Source: Aurantimonas coralicida_A (lineage in GTDB: Bacteria > Pseudomonadota > Alphaproteobacteria > Rhizobiales > Rhizobiaceae). From it: a stretch of 64,000 bases of DNA. The stretch spans positions 128,228 to 192,227 of the forward strand of contig NZ_JAYXIH010000003.1 in the NCBI RefSeq assembly GCF_036016755.1, in the 5' to 3' direction. Positions 52,027 through 60,651 of the stretch are shown here, one piece after another (position 1 is the first letter of the stretch; every line of letters starts with the position of its first letter). Made by a program: the position numbers and the translations under genes. The notes beneath the pieces are model-generated. The model saw nothing but the letters and a program-made list of their open reading frames with translations, made no database searches and had not been told where the DNA came from.

Positions 52027-52908
52027 TCAGCCACCGACGCGGATGAAATCGGGAACGCCGAGTTGTTTGACCAGGCGTTCGGTTTCGCGCAGGACGAGGT
52101 CGATGTTGGAATCGCGTACGGTGGGCAACTGGCGCCGCGCCCGGCGCACCTGATCATAGTCGATCTCCGCCATGATCATTCTCTCTCCATCGTCCGCCAC
52201 CGCCAGCTCGGCGCCGAACGGGTCGACAATGCGCGAGCCGCCCCAGAAGGTCAGATCCTTTTCGACGCCGCAGCGATTGGCGAGGATCGTCGGGGCGCCG
52301 TACATCATCGAATAGAACTTCGCCGTCAGCTTCCAGCCGCCCGGATTGTCGAATTCCGCGCCGACGGCCTCCACCCCGGAACTGATCGGTGCGATCAGAA
52401 GAGTCGCGCCATGCAGGAAGGCGAGATGCGTCAACGCGGGATTCCAGAGATCGGCGCAGATCAGCAATCCGGCCCGCCAATTCGCGTCGAGGGTGTAGGT
52501 GTCGACAAAACGGCCATTGGCGAAATGCTTGCCTTCCTCCAACTGGCCATAGGTCGGAAGATTGACCTTGCGGTGGATGTATTCCAGCCCGCCGCGATAG
52601 AGGCTCGCCGCGGCGTTGTAGAATTGCGCGCCGGGTCCCTCCTCGATCAGGCCGACGACCACGCGCATCTCCCCCGCGGCCTCGGCGAGCCGTATCAGTC
52701 GTGGGTCGTGACGGCTCATCGCCGCCTCAAGCAGACTGTCCGGACCCTGATGGCCGACCAGCGAGAGTTCCGGGAACACCAGCAGATCGACACCGGCGCG
52801 GCGGGCGTCCGCTATCCAGTCGAGATGTTTGTCCACATTCGCGTTGGCGTCGCCGATGACGCTTGCGATCTGCGCAACCCCGGCATTGACGATCAATTTG
52901 GAATTCAC
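52027..52908 (-). CDS. carbon-nitrogen hydrolase (nitrilase superfamily)
   Basis: 293 residues from the GTG at 52908. A GTG at 52980 would run through a hairpin, so it is rejected. The catalytic Glu-Lys-Cys triad is visible: FPELSLVG (Glu), HRKVNLPTYGQLEEG (Lys), LLICADLWNPA (Cys). These enzymes hydrolyse amides, carbamoyl groups or nitriles in the cytoplasm. It follows the betaine importer operon and starts 10 bp before the acyl-CoA dehydrogenase, so it is probably a step in breaking down the imported compound, such as an amide-linked quaternary amine. This is inferred from position only. Confidence 0.85.
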   Translation of the reverse strand: MNSKLIVNAGVAQIASVIGDANANVDKHLDWIADARRAGVDLLVFPELSLVGHQGPDSLLEAAMSRHDPRLIRLAEAAGEMRVVVGLIEEGPGAQFYNAAASLYRGGLEYIHRKVNLPTYGQLEEGKHFANGRFVDTYTLDANWRAGLLICADLWNPALTHLAFLHGATLLIAPISSGVEAVGAEFDNPGGWKLTAKFYSMMYGAPTILANRCGVEKDLTFWGGSRIVDPFGAELAVADDGERMIMAEIDYDQVRRARRQLPTVRDSNIDLVLRETERLVKQLGVPDFIRVGG

Positions 52909-52944
52909 AACAGGCTCACCGACGACACCGTACCCACAACGGAA

Positions 52945-52969
52945 GTCGGGGCGGCACGAGCGCCCCGAC
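52945..52969 (-). terminator. GC-rich hairpin after the solute-binding protein gene
   Basis: GTCGGGGC and GCCCCGAC form a perfect 8-bp stem (9 with the closing G-C) around a 7-base loop, 19 bp beyond the stop of the solute-binding protein. The bases after it on the minus strand are not T-rich, so it may attenuate rather than stop the transcript into the hydrolase genes. Confidence 0.4.
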
Positions 52970-52987
52970 GGTTTCAACACTCGCCGT

Positions 52988-53878
52988 TCAGACGAGGTTA
53001 TTCTCTTTCAAGAAGGTTTCGGCAACCTCCTCGATGCTCTTCTTCTCGACGTCGACCTCGGCGTTGAGTCTGGCCATTGTGGAATCGTCGAGCTTCTCGG
53101 CGATGGAACTCAGCTGTGCGTCGAGTTCGGGGGACTCGTCCAGAACCTCTTTCCGGACCACCGGGGCCAAGGCGTAGGAGGGGAAATAGCCCTTGTCGTC
53201 CTTCAGCGTGACGAAGTCGAAGGCCGGAATGCGGCCATCGGTGGCGAAGACCAGGCCGACGTCGACCTCGCCGTCCTTCAGCGCCTGATAGACAAGGCCT
53301 GAATCCATCCGCTTGATGTCGGAGCGGGGAAACTCAAAGCCGTAGGCTTCCTGCAGCGGCTTGAGACCGTCGGGTCGCGCATAGAACTCGGCGTTCGAGG
53401 CCAGCGTCAGGCCCGAATCCTCGTTCACCTTCGTGGCCAGGTCGGACAGGCTTTCGACGCCCTTCTCTTCCGCGTCCGCCCTGCGCATGGCGAGAGCGTA
53501 GGTGTTGTTGGCGTCGGACGGCGCGAGCCACACGAGGCCCTTCTCGGCATCGAGTTCCTTGACCTTCTCGTAGGTCTCGTCCGGTCCGAGCTTCTCCTCG
53601 ATCTTGTTGTAGGTGATCAGGGAGGTGCCGGTATATTCCCAATAGACGTCGATCTGGCCGTTTTCCATGGCTTGACGAACCGCCGCCGAGCCCATGCCGG
53701 AGCGGTTGTCGACCTCGTAGCCTTTCGCCTCGAGGAACTGCGTGGTGATTTCGGCGAGCAATTGCTGCTCGGTGAAGTTTTTGCCGCCGACGACGATCTC
53801 CTCGGCCGTTACCGCGTTGGTCGAGGCGAGCGCGAGGAGGCCGCCGGCTATCAAGGCTTTTAGGGGTTTGTAGAACAT
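52988..53878 (-). CDS. periplasmic glycine betaine/quaternary amine-binding protein
   Basis: 296 residues from the ATG at 53878, with GGAGG upstream. A signal peptide (KALIAGGLLALASTNAVTA, cut near residue 25) leads an OpuAC-type binding domain: EEIVVGGKNFTEQQLLAEITTQFLEAKG, then GSAAVRQAMENGQIDVYWEYTG and the second lobe DGEVDVGLVFATDGRIPAFDF. This start is the signature of osmoprotectant (OpuBC/OpuCC, OsmF) and quaternary amine binding proteins. It is the last gene of the four-gene importer cluster. Ligand is unlikely to be an amino acid; betaine, carnitine or a similar cation is expected. Confidence 0.92.
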   Translation of the reverse strand: MFYKPLKALIAGGLLALASTNAVTAEEIVVGGKNFTEQQLLAEITTQFLEAKGYEVDNRSGMGSAAVRQAMENGQIDVYWEYTGTSLITYNKIEEKLGPDETYEKVKELDAEKGLVWLAPSDANNTYALAMRRADAEEKGVESLSDLATKVNEDSGLTLASNAEFYARPDGLKPLQEAYGFEFPRSDIKRMDSGLVYQALKDGEVDVGLVFATDGRIPAFDFVTLKDDKGYFPSYALAPVVRKEVLDESPELDAQLSSIAEKLDDSTMARLNAEVDVEKKSIEEVAETFLKENNLV

Positions 53879-53916
53879 TTGGTGGTTCCTCCTTGTTGTT
53901 TGGGCGTGCGCCCATC

Positions 53917-54639
53917 TCAGCGAAGCGGATTCACGCCGCGTGGAATGAGCCAGTACTGCGTCTGGCTCATGATGAAATCGACCAGGACGGCGAGCGTGGC
54001 CGTCGGCAAGGCTCCCGCGAGAAGCATGCCGGTCTCCATCAGATCGATGCCGGTGAAGATCAGCTCGCCGAGCCCGCCGCCGCCGATCAGGAAGGCCAGC
54101 GGCGTGGTGCCGACATTGATCGCGAGCGCCGTGCGGATGCCGGAGAAAATCACGTAAAGCGCGTTGGGGATCTCGACGCGCCAGAGAATCTGCGACGGCG
54201 TCATGCCCATCCCGCGTGCGGCTTCTTTGAGATAGGCCGGCACCGCCAGAAGGCCGGCATAGGTGTTGCGGATGATCGGCAGCAGCGAGGCGACGAAGAG
54301 GCCGAAGACCGCCGGCGTAAAACCGATGCCGAGCAGCGTCATCGAGAGAGCCAGCACCGCCAGCGTCGGAATCGTCGTGCCGACATTGAAGATCTGCATG
54401 ATCGTCTCGGCCGCCCCCGCCATCGCCGGCCGCGACAGCCAGATGCCGGTCGGAATGCCGATAAGGATGGCAAGGCTCCCCGACACGCCGACGAGAACCA
54501 CGTGCTGCCGTGTCAGGTAGATAATGTCGGCCCAGTAGTCGGCGATGTTGGCGATTAGTCCGACATTCGTCACCCAAACCCCCAGCGCGAAGGCGAGAGC
54601 CAGGCCGGCGAGCAGTGGAAGGCGGCTTTCAGCGGCCAT
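53917..54639 (-). CDS. betaine/quaternary amine ABC transporter permease (second)
   Basis: 240 residues from the ATG at 54639; a GTG at 54651 is also in frame. Five to six helices and the permease signature AARGMGMTPSQILWRVEIPNALYVIFSGIRTA, the EAA loop of OpuCB/OpuCD-type proteins. It overlaps the ATPase gene by 11 bp. Two permeases of this type are present, this and the one at 55.8 kb, as in OpuC-type osmoprotectant systems, and should form the heterodimeric channel. Confidence 0.9.
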   Translation of the reverse strand: MAAESRLPLLAGLALAFALGVWVTNVGLIANIADYWADIIYLTRQHVVLVGVSGSLAILIGIPTGIWLSRPAMAGAAETIMQIFNVGTTIPTLAVLALSMTLLGIGFTPAVFGLFVASLLPIIRNTYAGLLAVPAYLKEAARGMGMTPSQILWRVEIPNALYVIFSGIRTALAINVGTTPLAFLIGGGGLGELIFTGIDLMETGMLLAGALPTATLAVLVDFIMSQTQYWLIPRGVNPLR

Positions 54640-55777
54640 GATGCGCCTCACCGCCGTTGGCCTTGGCGCGATAGGTTTCGCCCAATACCCGTTTGATGTT
54701 CGATTGGGTGATGACGCCTTGATATGTGTTAGCTGCGTCGACGCATGCCACCCAGCTCCTGTCGTGGGTGAACATTTCGGAGACGACGGTCCTCAGATCG
54801 GCATTCTCCCGTACCGTCGTCAGCAACGGCGCCGTGACTTCGGCGACGTTGCCCCCGTTCTGGGTGGCCGTCTCAATAGTCAGATATCCCGTCGGGCGTT
54901 TTTCGGCGTCGAGGACCACCGCGAAATCCATCTCCCGCTCGCGCATGATGGCGGCGGCGTCGGCGGTGGTCGTATGCCGGGAGACAACCGGCGCCTCGGG
55001 GTCCATGGCCTCGGCGGCCGTGACCAGACGCAACCGCTTCAGCGTCCGGTCCGCGCCGACGAATTCGGCGATGAACTCGTTTGCAGGATGCGCCAGGATA
55101 TTGTCTGGATTATCGTATTGCTCGAGTTTCCCGGCGCGGAAGATGGCGATCTTGTCTCCCATCTTCACCGCCTCGTCGATATCGTGGCTCACGAACATGA
55201 TCGTCTTGTTGAGTTCCGCCTGCATCTTCAGGAACTCGTCCTGGATAATCTCCCGGTTGATCGGATCGATGGCGCCGAACGGCTCGTCCATCAGCATCAC
55301 CGGCGGGTCGGCGGCCAGGCCGCGAATGACGCCGATCCGCTGCTGCTGCCCGCCGGAGAGCTCCTTGGGATAACGCTTCAGGAACTGGGCCGGATCGAGC
55401 GCCACGAGTTCCAAAAGTTCCGCGGCGCGCTTTCGGGCCTTGGTCATGTCCCAGCCGAGAAGCTTGGGAACGACGCAGATATTCTCCTCGACGGTCATGT
55501 TCGGAAACAGGCCGATCTGCTGGATCACGTAGCCGATCCGGCGGCGCAGCTCGACCGTGTCGATCTTGTCGGTGTCCTCGCCATCGATGTAGACTTTACC
55601 GGAGGTATGGGGGATCAGCCGGTTGATCATCTTCAACGCGGTCGTCTTGCCGCAACCGGAAGGTCCGAGCAGGATGCAGATCTCGCCCCGCGGCACATCG
55701 AGATTGATGCGGTCGGCGGCGACGATCGGCCCGTTCGGCGTCTCGAAGACCTTCGTCAGATTCTCCAGCCGGATCAT
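54629..55777 (-). CDS. betaine/quaternary amine ABC transporter ATP-binding protein with CBS domains
   Basis: 382 residues from the ATG at 55777, preceded by GGGGGGAG. Walker A GPSGCGKTT near 39, signature LSGGQQQR near 138, Walker B VMLMDEPFG. The C-terminal 130 residues contain two CBS domains (VVSRHTTTADAAAIMREREMDFAVVL and VRENADLRTVVSEMFTHDRSWVACVD), which sense ionic strength or nucleotides in OpuA/OpuC ATPases. CBS domains are typical of osmoregulated importers, so transport activity may depend on salt as well as on substrate. Confidence 0.94.
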   Translation of the reverse strand: MIRLENLTKVFETPNGPIVAADRINLDVPRGEICILLGPSGCGKTTALKMINRLIPHTSGKVYIDGEDTDKIDTVELRRRIGYVIQQIGLFPNMTVEENICVVPKLLGWDMTKARKRAAELLELVALDPAQFLKRYPKELSGGQQQRIGVIRGLAADPPVMLMDEPFGAIDPINREIIQDEFLKMQAELNKTIMFVSHDIDEAVKMGDKIAIFRAGKLEQYDNPDNILAHPANEFIAEFVGADRTLKRLRLVTAAEAMDPEAPVVSRHTTTADAAAIMREREMDFAVVLDAEKRPTGYLTIETATQNGGNVAEVTAPLLTTVRENADLRTVVSEMFTHDRSWVACVDAANTYQGVITQSNIKRVLGETYRAKANGGEAHHGR

Positions 55778-55799
55778 CGTTCGCTCCCCCCTTCCAAGT

Positions 55800-56450
55800 T
55801 CATTGCTCGACACCTTTCGGGGTTAGGCGCTTCTGCACCCACAGGAGGGTGTAGTCCGCAAGGATCGCCAGGAGGCTGACGGCGAGCGCGCCGGTGATGA
55901 GCTGGCGCGGATCGGTCTGGCTGATGCCGCGCGAGATCAGCACGCCGAGACCGCCGGCTCCGATATACGCAGCGATTGCCGCCACTCCGATATTCATGAC
56001 AACCGCGGTTCTGACGCCGGCCATGATGACCGGCACGGCGAGCGGAATCTCAACACGCCGCAGACGCTGTGCGGACGTCATCCCCATACCTCTGGCTGCT
56101 TCGCGCAGCGCCGGGTCGACATTGGTAATCGCCGTATAGGTGTTCCGGATGATCGGCAGCTGCGAGTAGAGCAGGATGGCGATCACAGCGGGCAGATAGC
56201 CGATCCCCTGTCCGATGATCGAAAGGACCGGGATCAGGAGGCCGAAGAGCGCGATCGAGGGCACGGTGATGATGATCGAGGCGACATAGAGTACCGCGTC
56301 GGCGACGGCCCGGTTCTGGGTAATCGCGATCCCGATCGGGACCCCGGTGAGAATGGCGAGCCCCACCGCCACGCCGACGATCCAAAGATGCTCGATGCCG
56401 AGTTCGATGATCGTGTCGATATTGTCGATGATGAACTCGATCGTCTCCAT
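55800..56450 (-). CDS. betaine/quaternary amine ABC transporter permease (first)
   Basis: 216 residues with five to six membrane helices. VGLAILTGVPIGIAITQNRAVADAVLY and AARGMGMTSAQRLRRVEIPLAVPVIMAGVRTAVVMN are characteristic of OpuCB-type permeases. It is the first of the importer genes and 22 bp ahead of the ATPase. The 188-bp gap on its other side, before the oxidoreductase gene, should hold a promoter or a regulatory break, because that is the widest gap between the importer and the enzymes. Confidence 0.9.
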   Translation of the reverse strand: METIEFIIDNIDTIIELGIEHLWIVGVAVGLAILTGVPIGIAITQNRAVADAVLYVASIIITVPSIALFGLLIPVLSIIGQGIGYLPAVIAILLYSQLPIIRNTYTAITNVDPALREAARGMGMTSAQRLRRVEIPLAVPVIMAGVRTAVVMNIGVAAIAAYIGAGGLGVLISRGISQTDPRQLITGALAVSLLAILADYTLLWVQKRLTPKGVEQ

Positions 56451-56637
56451 GCTGATCGCCTACCTCCCGCGACTTACTTCCCCGCAGCAGAGAAATGAAA
56501 GCCGACGTTTCTCTGTAAACGGCTCATCAAGGATGCCGCCCCTCCTTTGCCTATCCTAATCATGCTTTGCCTCCGGACGCATCCGCTCGGCCGGATTTGC
56601 TTGCGTCAACAAAGCTTTGCGCCAACGACACGTCGCC

Positions 56638-59061
56638 TCAACCGCGGATGCGGCCCTGATTGGCGTCGAACAGCGGCACCGGTTGGATGCGCGCCGCCAG
56701 CCTCTCGCCGAGCAATTCGATCTCGAACCCGTCGCCGTCGGCGATTTCCTTCGGCACGTAGCCCATCGCCATCGACACCGACGAGCCGTGCGCGTAGCCG
56801 CCGGACGTCACCCAGCCCCGCACCGCGCCGCGATGCCAGATCGGCTCGTCGCCGATCACTTCCGCGTCCCGCGCCTCGACAGTGAAAGCCCGTAGCCGCA
56901 AACGACCGCCGCTCGCGCGCTCCTCAATGGCTGCGGTCTTGCCGATGAAATCGGCCGGCTTGCCATAGGCGACGAAGCGGTCGAGCCCGGCTTCGAGCGG
57001 ACCGTAGATCGGCCGATATTCCCGCAGCCATGACCCATAGTTCTTTTCAAGCCGCAGTGCGTTCAAGGCGCGCGAGCCGAACAGCCCGATCCCGAGCGGT
57101 TCCCCCTCCTCCATCAGCTTGAGAAAAACAGCCCGTTGGTATTCCGGCCGCATCCAGATCTCGTAGCCGAGATCGCCGGTATAGCTGACCCGCCCGACGA
57201 GGCAGGGCGACATGCCGACGTCCATCCTGCGAATGTCCATGAACTTGAAACTCGTCGCCGAAACGTCCTCGCGAACGAGTTTCCGCAACAGCTCGCGCGA
57301 CCTGGGCCCGGTGATCGCCAGCCCGGAAAGCCCGCCGCCATGCGCCTCGATCCGCACCGAACCGTCCGCGGGCAGATGCGTCTCGAACCATCGCATATGG
57401 TACTGCTCGGCCGCCCCCGAGCCGGTGAGGAACCAACCGGCCTTCCCAAGATTGGCCAGGGTGAAGTCGCCGATCAGCCTGCCGTCCTCTTTCAGCATCG
57501 GCGTCAGAGTCATCCGCCCCGGCTTCGGGAGGCTCGCCGGCAGCAGCCGGTCGAGCCAGGATTCCGCGCCCGGTCCACCGATCGTGTAGTTGGCAAAGCC
57601 CGAGATTTCCGAAAGCCCGACCGCTTCGCGGACCGTCAGGCATTCTCCGGCCACATGCTCGAAATCCGACGACCGCCGCCATGAGAGCTCATCGCGGACG
57701 CCTTTCGGCGCGAACCAGAGCGGTACTTCCAGACCATGGGACGCGCCCCATTGCGCGCCGCGGGCGGACAAGAGGTCGTAGATCGGCGTCGTCTTCAACG
57801 GCCGGCCAGCGGTAAGTTCCTCGTTGGGGAAGCGGATGGAGAAGCGCCGCGCGTAGTTCTCGCGTACTTTGGCATTGGTGTAGGCAGGGCTCGCCCAGTC
57901 GCCGTAGCGCGCGATGTCCATCGCCCAGACGTCGAAGCCCGGATCGCCCTCGATCATCCAATTGGCGAGCGCAAGCCCCACGCCACCGCCCTGGCTGAAC
58001 CCGGCCATTACGCCGCAGGCCACCCAGAAGCCCGGTCGGCCGCGCACCGGCCCGACCAGCGGATTGCCGTCCGGCGCGAAGGTAAACGGGCCGTTGATGA
58101 TCTGCTTGATGCCGGTCCGCTCGAAAGCCGGAAAATGTTTGAAACCGACTTCCAGCGAGGGTGCGATGCGGTCGATATCCGGCTCCAGCAGCTCGTGGCC
58201 GAAATCCCACGGTGTTTCAACCTCGGCCCAGGGTTTGCCGGCCTTCTCGTAGGTGCCCATCAGCATGCCGCCGCGCTCCTGGCGCAGATACAATTCGCCA
58301 TCGAAGTCGATAGCGTGAATGATTTCGCGGCCGGTCTTCCTATTCCACTCGGCGACCTCGGGCATGTCCTCGGTGATCAGGTACATGTGCTCCATGGCCA
58401 GGACAGGCAGTTCGACCCCGACCATGCGCGCGACCTCGCGGGCCCACAGTCCGCCGGCGTTGACGACGTGCTCGGCGACGATCTCGCCCTTGTCGGTGAT
58501 CACCCGCCAGTATCCGTCCTCGCGCTGGACAAGGTTCTCGACCTTGGAGAAGCGATGGATTTCGGCGCCCAGTTTCCGCGCGGCCTTGGCATAGGCGTGG
58601 GTGACGCCGGAGGGATCGAGATGTCCGTCGACGACAGTTCGCACCGCCCCGACGAATTGCGACGGATCGAGCAGCGGCATCAGTTCGCCGGCTTCCTCCG
58701 CCGAGATTTCCTCCAGCTCGATGTCGAGATAGCGGCCCTTGGCTACGACGCCGCGCAGCCAGTCCATCCGCGCCTCGCTCGCCGCCAGCATGACGCCGCC
58801 GGTCAGATGCACGCCGGTCGCTTGGCCGGACAGATCCTCGATCTCCTTGTAGAGGTCGATGGTGTATTTCTGCAGCTTGGCGACGTTGGGGTCACCGTTG
58901 ACCGTATGCATCCCGCCGGCCGCGTGCCAGGTGGAGCCGGAGGTCAGCTCACTGCGCTCCAGCAGGACGACGTCCGTCCAGCCGCCCCGCGCCAGATGGT
59001 AGAGCACCGAGCATCCGATGACGCCGCCTCCGATCACGACTGCCCGAGCGTGTGATTTCAT
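56638..59061 (-). CDS. dimethylglycine/sarcosine dehydrogenase-type FAD oxidoreductase
   Basis: 807 residues. The N-terminal FAD/DAO domain (about 1-400) begins ARAVVIGGGVIGCSVLYHLA with a SGSTWHAAGGMH loop; a conserved His near position 47-52 may carry covalent FAD. An FAO_M-type linker (LTAGRPLKTTPIYDLLSARGAQWGASHGLEVPLWF) precedes a C-terminal GcvT tetrahydrofolate-binding domain (about 430-807). This is the build of dimethylglycine and sarcosine dehydrogenases, which oxidise N-methyl groups and pass the one-carbon unit to tetrahydrofolate. In this cluster it should act on the tertiary amine produced after the first demethylation. It starts 57 bp after the MttB gene. Confidence 0.92.
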   Translation of the reverse strand: MKSHARAVVIGGGVIGCSVLYHLARGGWTDVVLLERSELTSGSTWHAAGGMHTVNGDPNVAKLQKYTIDLYKEIEDLSGQATGVHLTGGVMLAASEARMDWLRGVVAKGRYLDIELEEISAEEAGELMPLLDPSQFVGAVRTVVDGHLDPSGVTHAYAKAARKLGAEIHRFSKVENLVQREDGYWRVITDKGEIVAEHVVNAGGLWAREVARMVGVELPVLAMEHMYLITEDMPEVAEWNRKTGREIIHAIDFDGELYLRQERGGMLMGTYEKAGKPWAEVETPWDFGHELLEPDIDRIAPSLEVGFKHFPAFERTGIKQIINGPFTFAPDGNPLVGPVRGRPGFWVACGVMAGFSQGGGVGLALANWMIEGDPGFDVWAMDIARYGDWASPAYTNAKVRENYARRFSIRFPNEELTAGRPLKTTPIYDLLSARGAQWGASHGLEVPLWFAPKGVRDELSWRRSSDFEHVAGECLTVREAVGLSEISGFANYTIGGPGAESWLDRLLPASLPKPGRMTLTPMLKEDGRLIGDFTLANLGKAGWFLTGSGAAEQYHMRWFETHLPADGSVRIEAHGGGLSGLAITGPRSRELLRKLVREDVSATSFKFMDIRRMDVGMSPCLVGRVSYTGDLGYEIWMRPEYQRAVFLKLMEEGEPLGIGLFGSRALNALRLEKNYGSWLREYRPIYGPLEAGLDRFVAYGKPADFIGKTAAIEERASGGRLRLRAFTVEARDAEVIGDEPIWHRGAVRGWVTSGGYAHGSSVSMAMGYVPKEIADGDGFEIELLGERLAARIQPVPLFDANQGRIRG

Positions 59062-59118
59062 CGGCGCCTCGCTCCTGTTCCTACGCGGCTCATTCGATTC
59101 TCCCAGTCGCGCGAAGAT

Positions 59119-60651
59119 TCATGGCTCCCCCGCCCCGATGTCTTCCTTGCGCCGGGCGACATAGGCTTCCAACGCCTCGCCAACGGCCGGGTCGATCACT
59201 GGCTCCTGATATTCGGCGAGCGCCCTTTTCCAGATGTCCGTGGCGCGGCTGGTCGCGTCCTTGGAGCCGGATTCGGTCCAGCTCCCGAAGTTCTGCCAAT
59301 TGGACAAGAGCGGCTGGTAGAAGGCGGTCGAATAGCGCTCTAGCGTATGCGGCTCGCCGAAAAAGTGCCCGCCGGTCGAAACGCCGGCCAAGGCGTCGAG
59401 CGCCAGTTCCGCCTCGTTGACCTCGATCGGCTTTAAAAATTCGATCATGTGCTGGATCATCTCGACGTCGATGATCAGCTTCTCGAAGGACACCGTCAGC
59501 CCGCCCTCCTGCCAGCCGGCGGCGTGGTAGACGAGGTTGCCGTGGCCGAGAATCGCGCCCCACAGCGCCATCAGCGTCTCGTAAGCGCCCTGCGCGTCCG
59601 CCGCGTTGGAGGCACTGCCGGGCGTCGTGCGATAGGGCAGACGGTAGCGCCGCGCGAGCTGGCCGCTGGCGATGTTGGCCTTCGTGTTCTCGGGCGTGCC
59701 GAAGGCCGGGGCGCCGGAGCGCATGTCGACATTCGACGTGAACGCCCCGTACATCACCGGCGCGCCGGGATTGACGAGTTGCGTCAAGACGACGCCGAAG
59801 AGCGCCTCGGCGTTCTGCTGGGCAAGCGCGCCGGCGAGCGTCACCGGGCTCATCGCCCCCATCAGCGTGAACGGCGTGATCGCGGCGGACTGGCCGAATT
59901 CGGCCATGGTCATCAGCCCCTCGGCCATCGCCTCGTCGAAACGGCGTGGCGAGTTGACGGAAATGATGGTCGTGATCCCCGGATCGGAGCGCATCTCGTC
60001 GACGGTCATACCGCGCGCGATCGCCATCATCTCGATGCCGTCGAGCGCCCGGCCACGGCCGATGGCAGTGGCATGGAAGCACTTGTCCGTCAGCGTCAAA
60101 TTGGCAAAATAAGTGTCGAGGTGGCGCGAATTTGCTGGTAGCTCCATCGGCGCGCAGACCTGGTTGCCGAGCATGTGGATGCAGTTGAAATGCTGCGCCA
60201 GTCGGACGAGGTCGCAATAGTCCCGATAGTTTCCCGCCCGCCGGCCGCGCTCCATGTCGTGAACGTTCGGCGGCCCGGCGACGAGGGTGAAATTGATGCT
60301 GACGCCGCCCAGAACAATCCGTCGGGCCGGATTGCGCGGCGTCAGCGTATAGACCGATGGCGCCGTTTTCACCGCCTCCTCGACCAGGCCCCGGTCGATC
60401 CGAACGTTCGCTGTTTCCTGGTCGACAGTCGCGCCGGCCTTGGCGAAGAGGGCGAGTGCGCGCGGGCTCATCACCTCGATGCCCATCTCTTCCAGAATTC
60501 GCATCGAGGCGAGATGAATCGCCTCGATCTGATCGTCCGAAAGGACGGCCATCGGCGGGTAAGGATTGCGGACAGGGCGGAGCGGCAGTTGCGGAAGAGT
60601 CGTCGCGGTCCGGCCCCGACTCTGGCTGCGCCGCGCGCGTGTCCGGCTCAT
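59119..60651 (-). CDS. trimethylamine methyltransferase (MttB) superfamily protein, non-pyrrolysine
   Basis: 510 residues beginning at an ATG that overlaps the MmgE/PrpD stop. The MttB/MtgB family is recognisable by the N-terminal helix PPMAVLSDDQIEAIHLASMRILEEMGIEV, NCIHMLGNQVCAPMELPANSRHLDTYF near 160, and TGGHFFGEPHTLERYSTAFYQPLLSNWQNFGSW near 435. There is no in-frame amber codon, so it lacks the pyrrolysine of true MttB, like the glycine betaine methyltransferase MtgB. Those enzymes pass a methyl group from a quaternary amine to a corrinoid protein. No corrinoid-protein gene is present in this window, so the acceptor here is unclear. Confidence 0.9.
   Translation of the reverse strand: MSRTRARRSQSRGRTATTLPQLPLRPVRNPYPPMAVLSDDQIEAIHLASMRILEEMGIEVMSPRALALFAKAGATVDQETANVRIDRGLVEEAVKTAPSVYTLTPRNPARRIVLGGVSINFTLVAGPPNVHDMERGRRAGNYRDYCDLVRLAQHFNCIHMLGNQVCAPMELPANSRHLDTYFANLTLTDKCFHATAIGRGRALDGIEMMAIARGMTVDEMRSDPGITTIISVNSPRRFDEAMAEGLMTMAEFGQSAAITPFTLMGAMSPVTLAGALAQQNAEALFGVVLTQLVNPGAPVMYGAFTSNVDMRSGAPAFGTPENTKANIASGQLARRYRLPYRTTPGSASNAADAQGAYETLMALWGAILGHGNLVYHAAGWQEGGLTVSFEKLIIDVEMIQHMIEFLKPIEVNEAELALDALAGVSTGGHFFGEPHTLERYSTAFYQPLLSNWQNFGSWTESGSKDATSRATDIWKRALAEYQEPVIDPAVGEALEAYVARRKEDIGAGEP

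Noticed and set aside
59119..60651. Pyrrolysine-containing trimethylamine methyltransferase (true MttB)
   Set aside because: No in-frame TAG interrupts the 510-codon gene, and no pyl genes are in the window; it belongs to the non-pyrrolysine branch.
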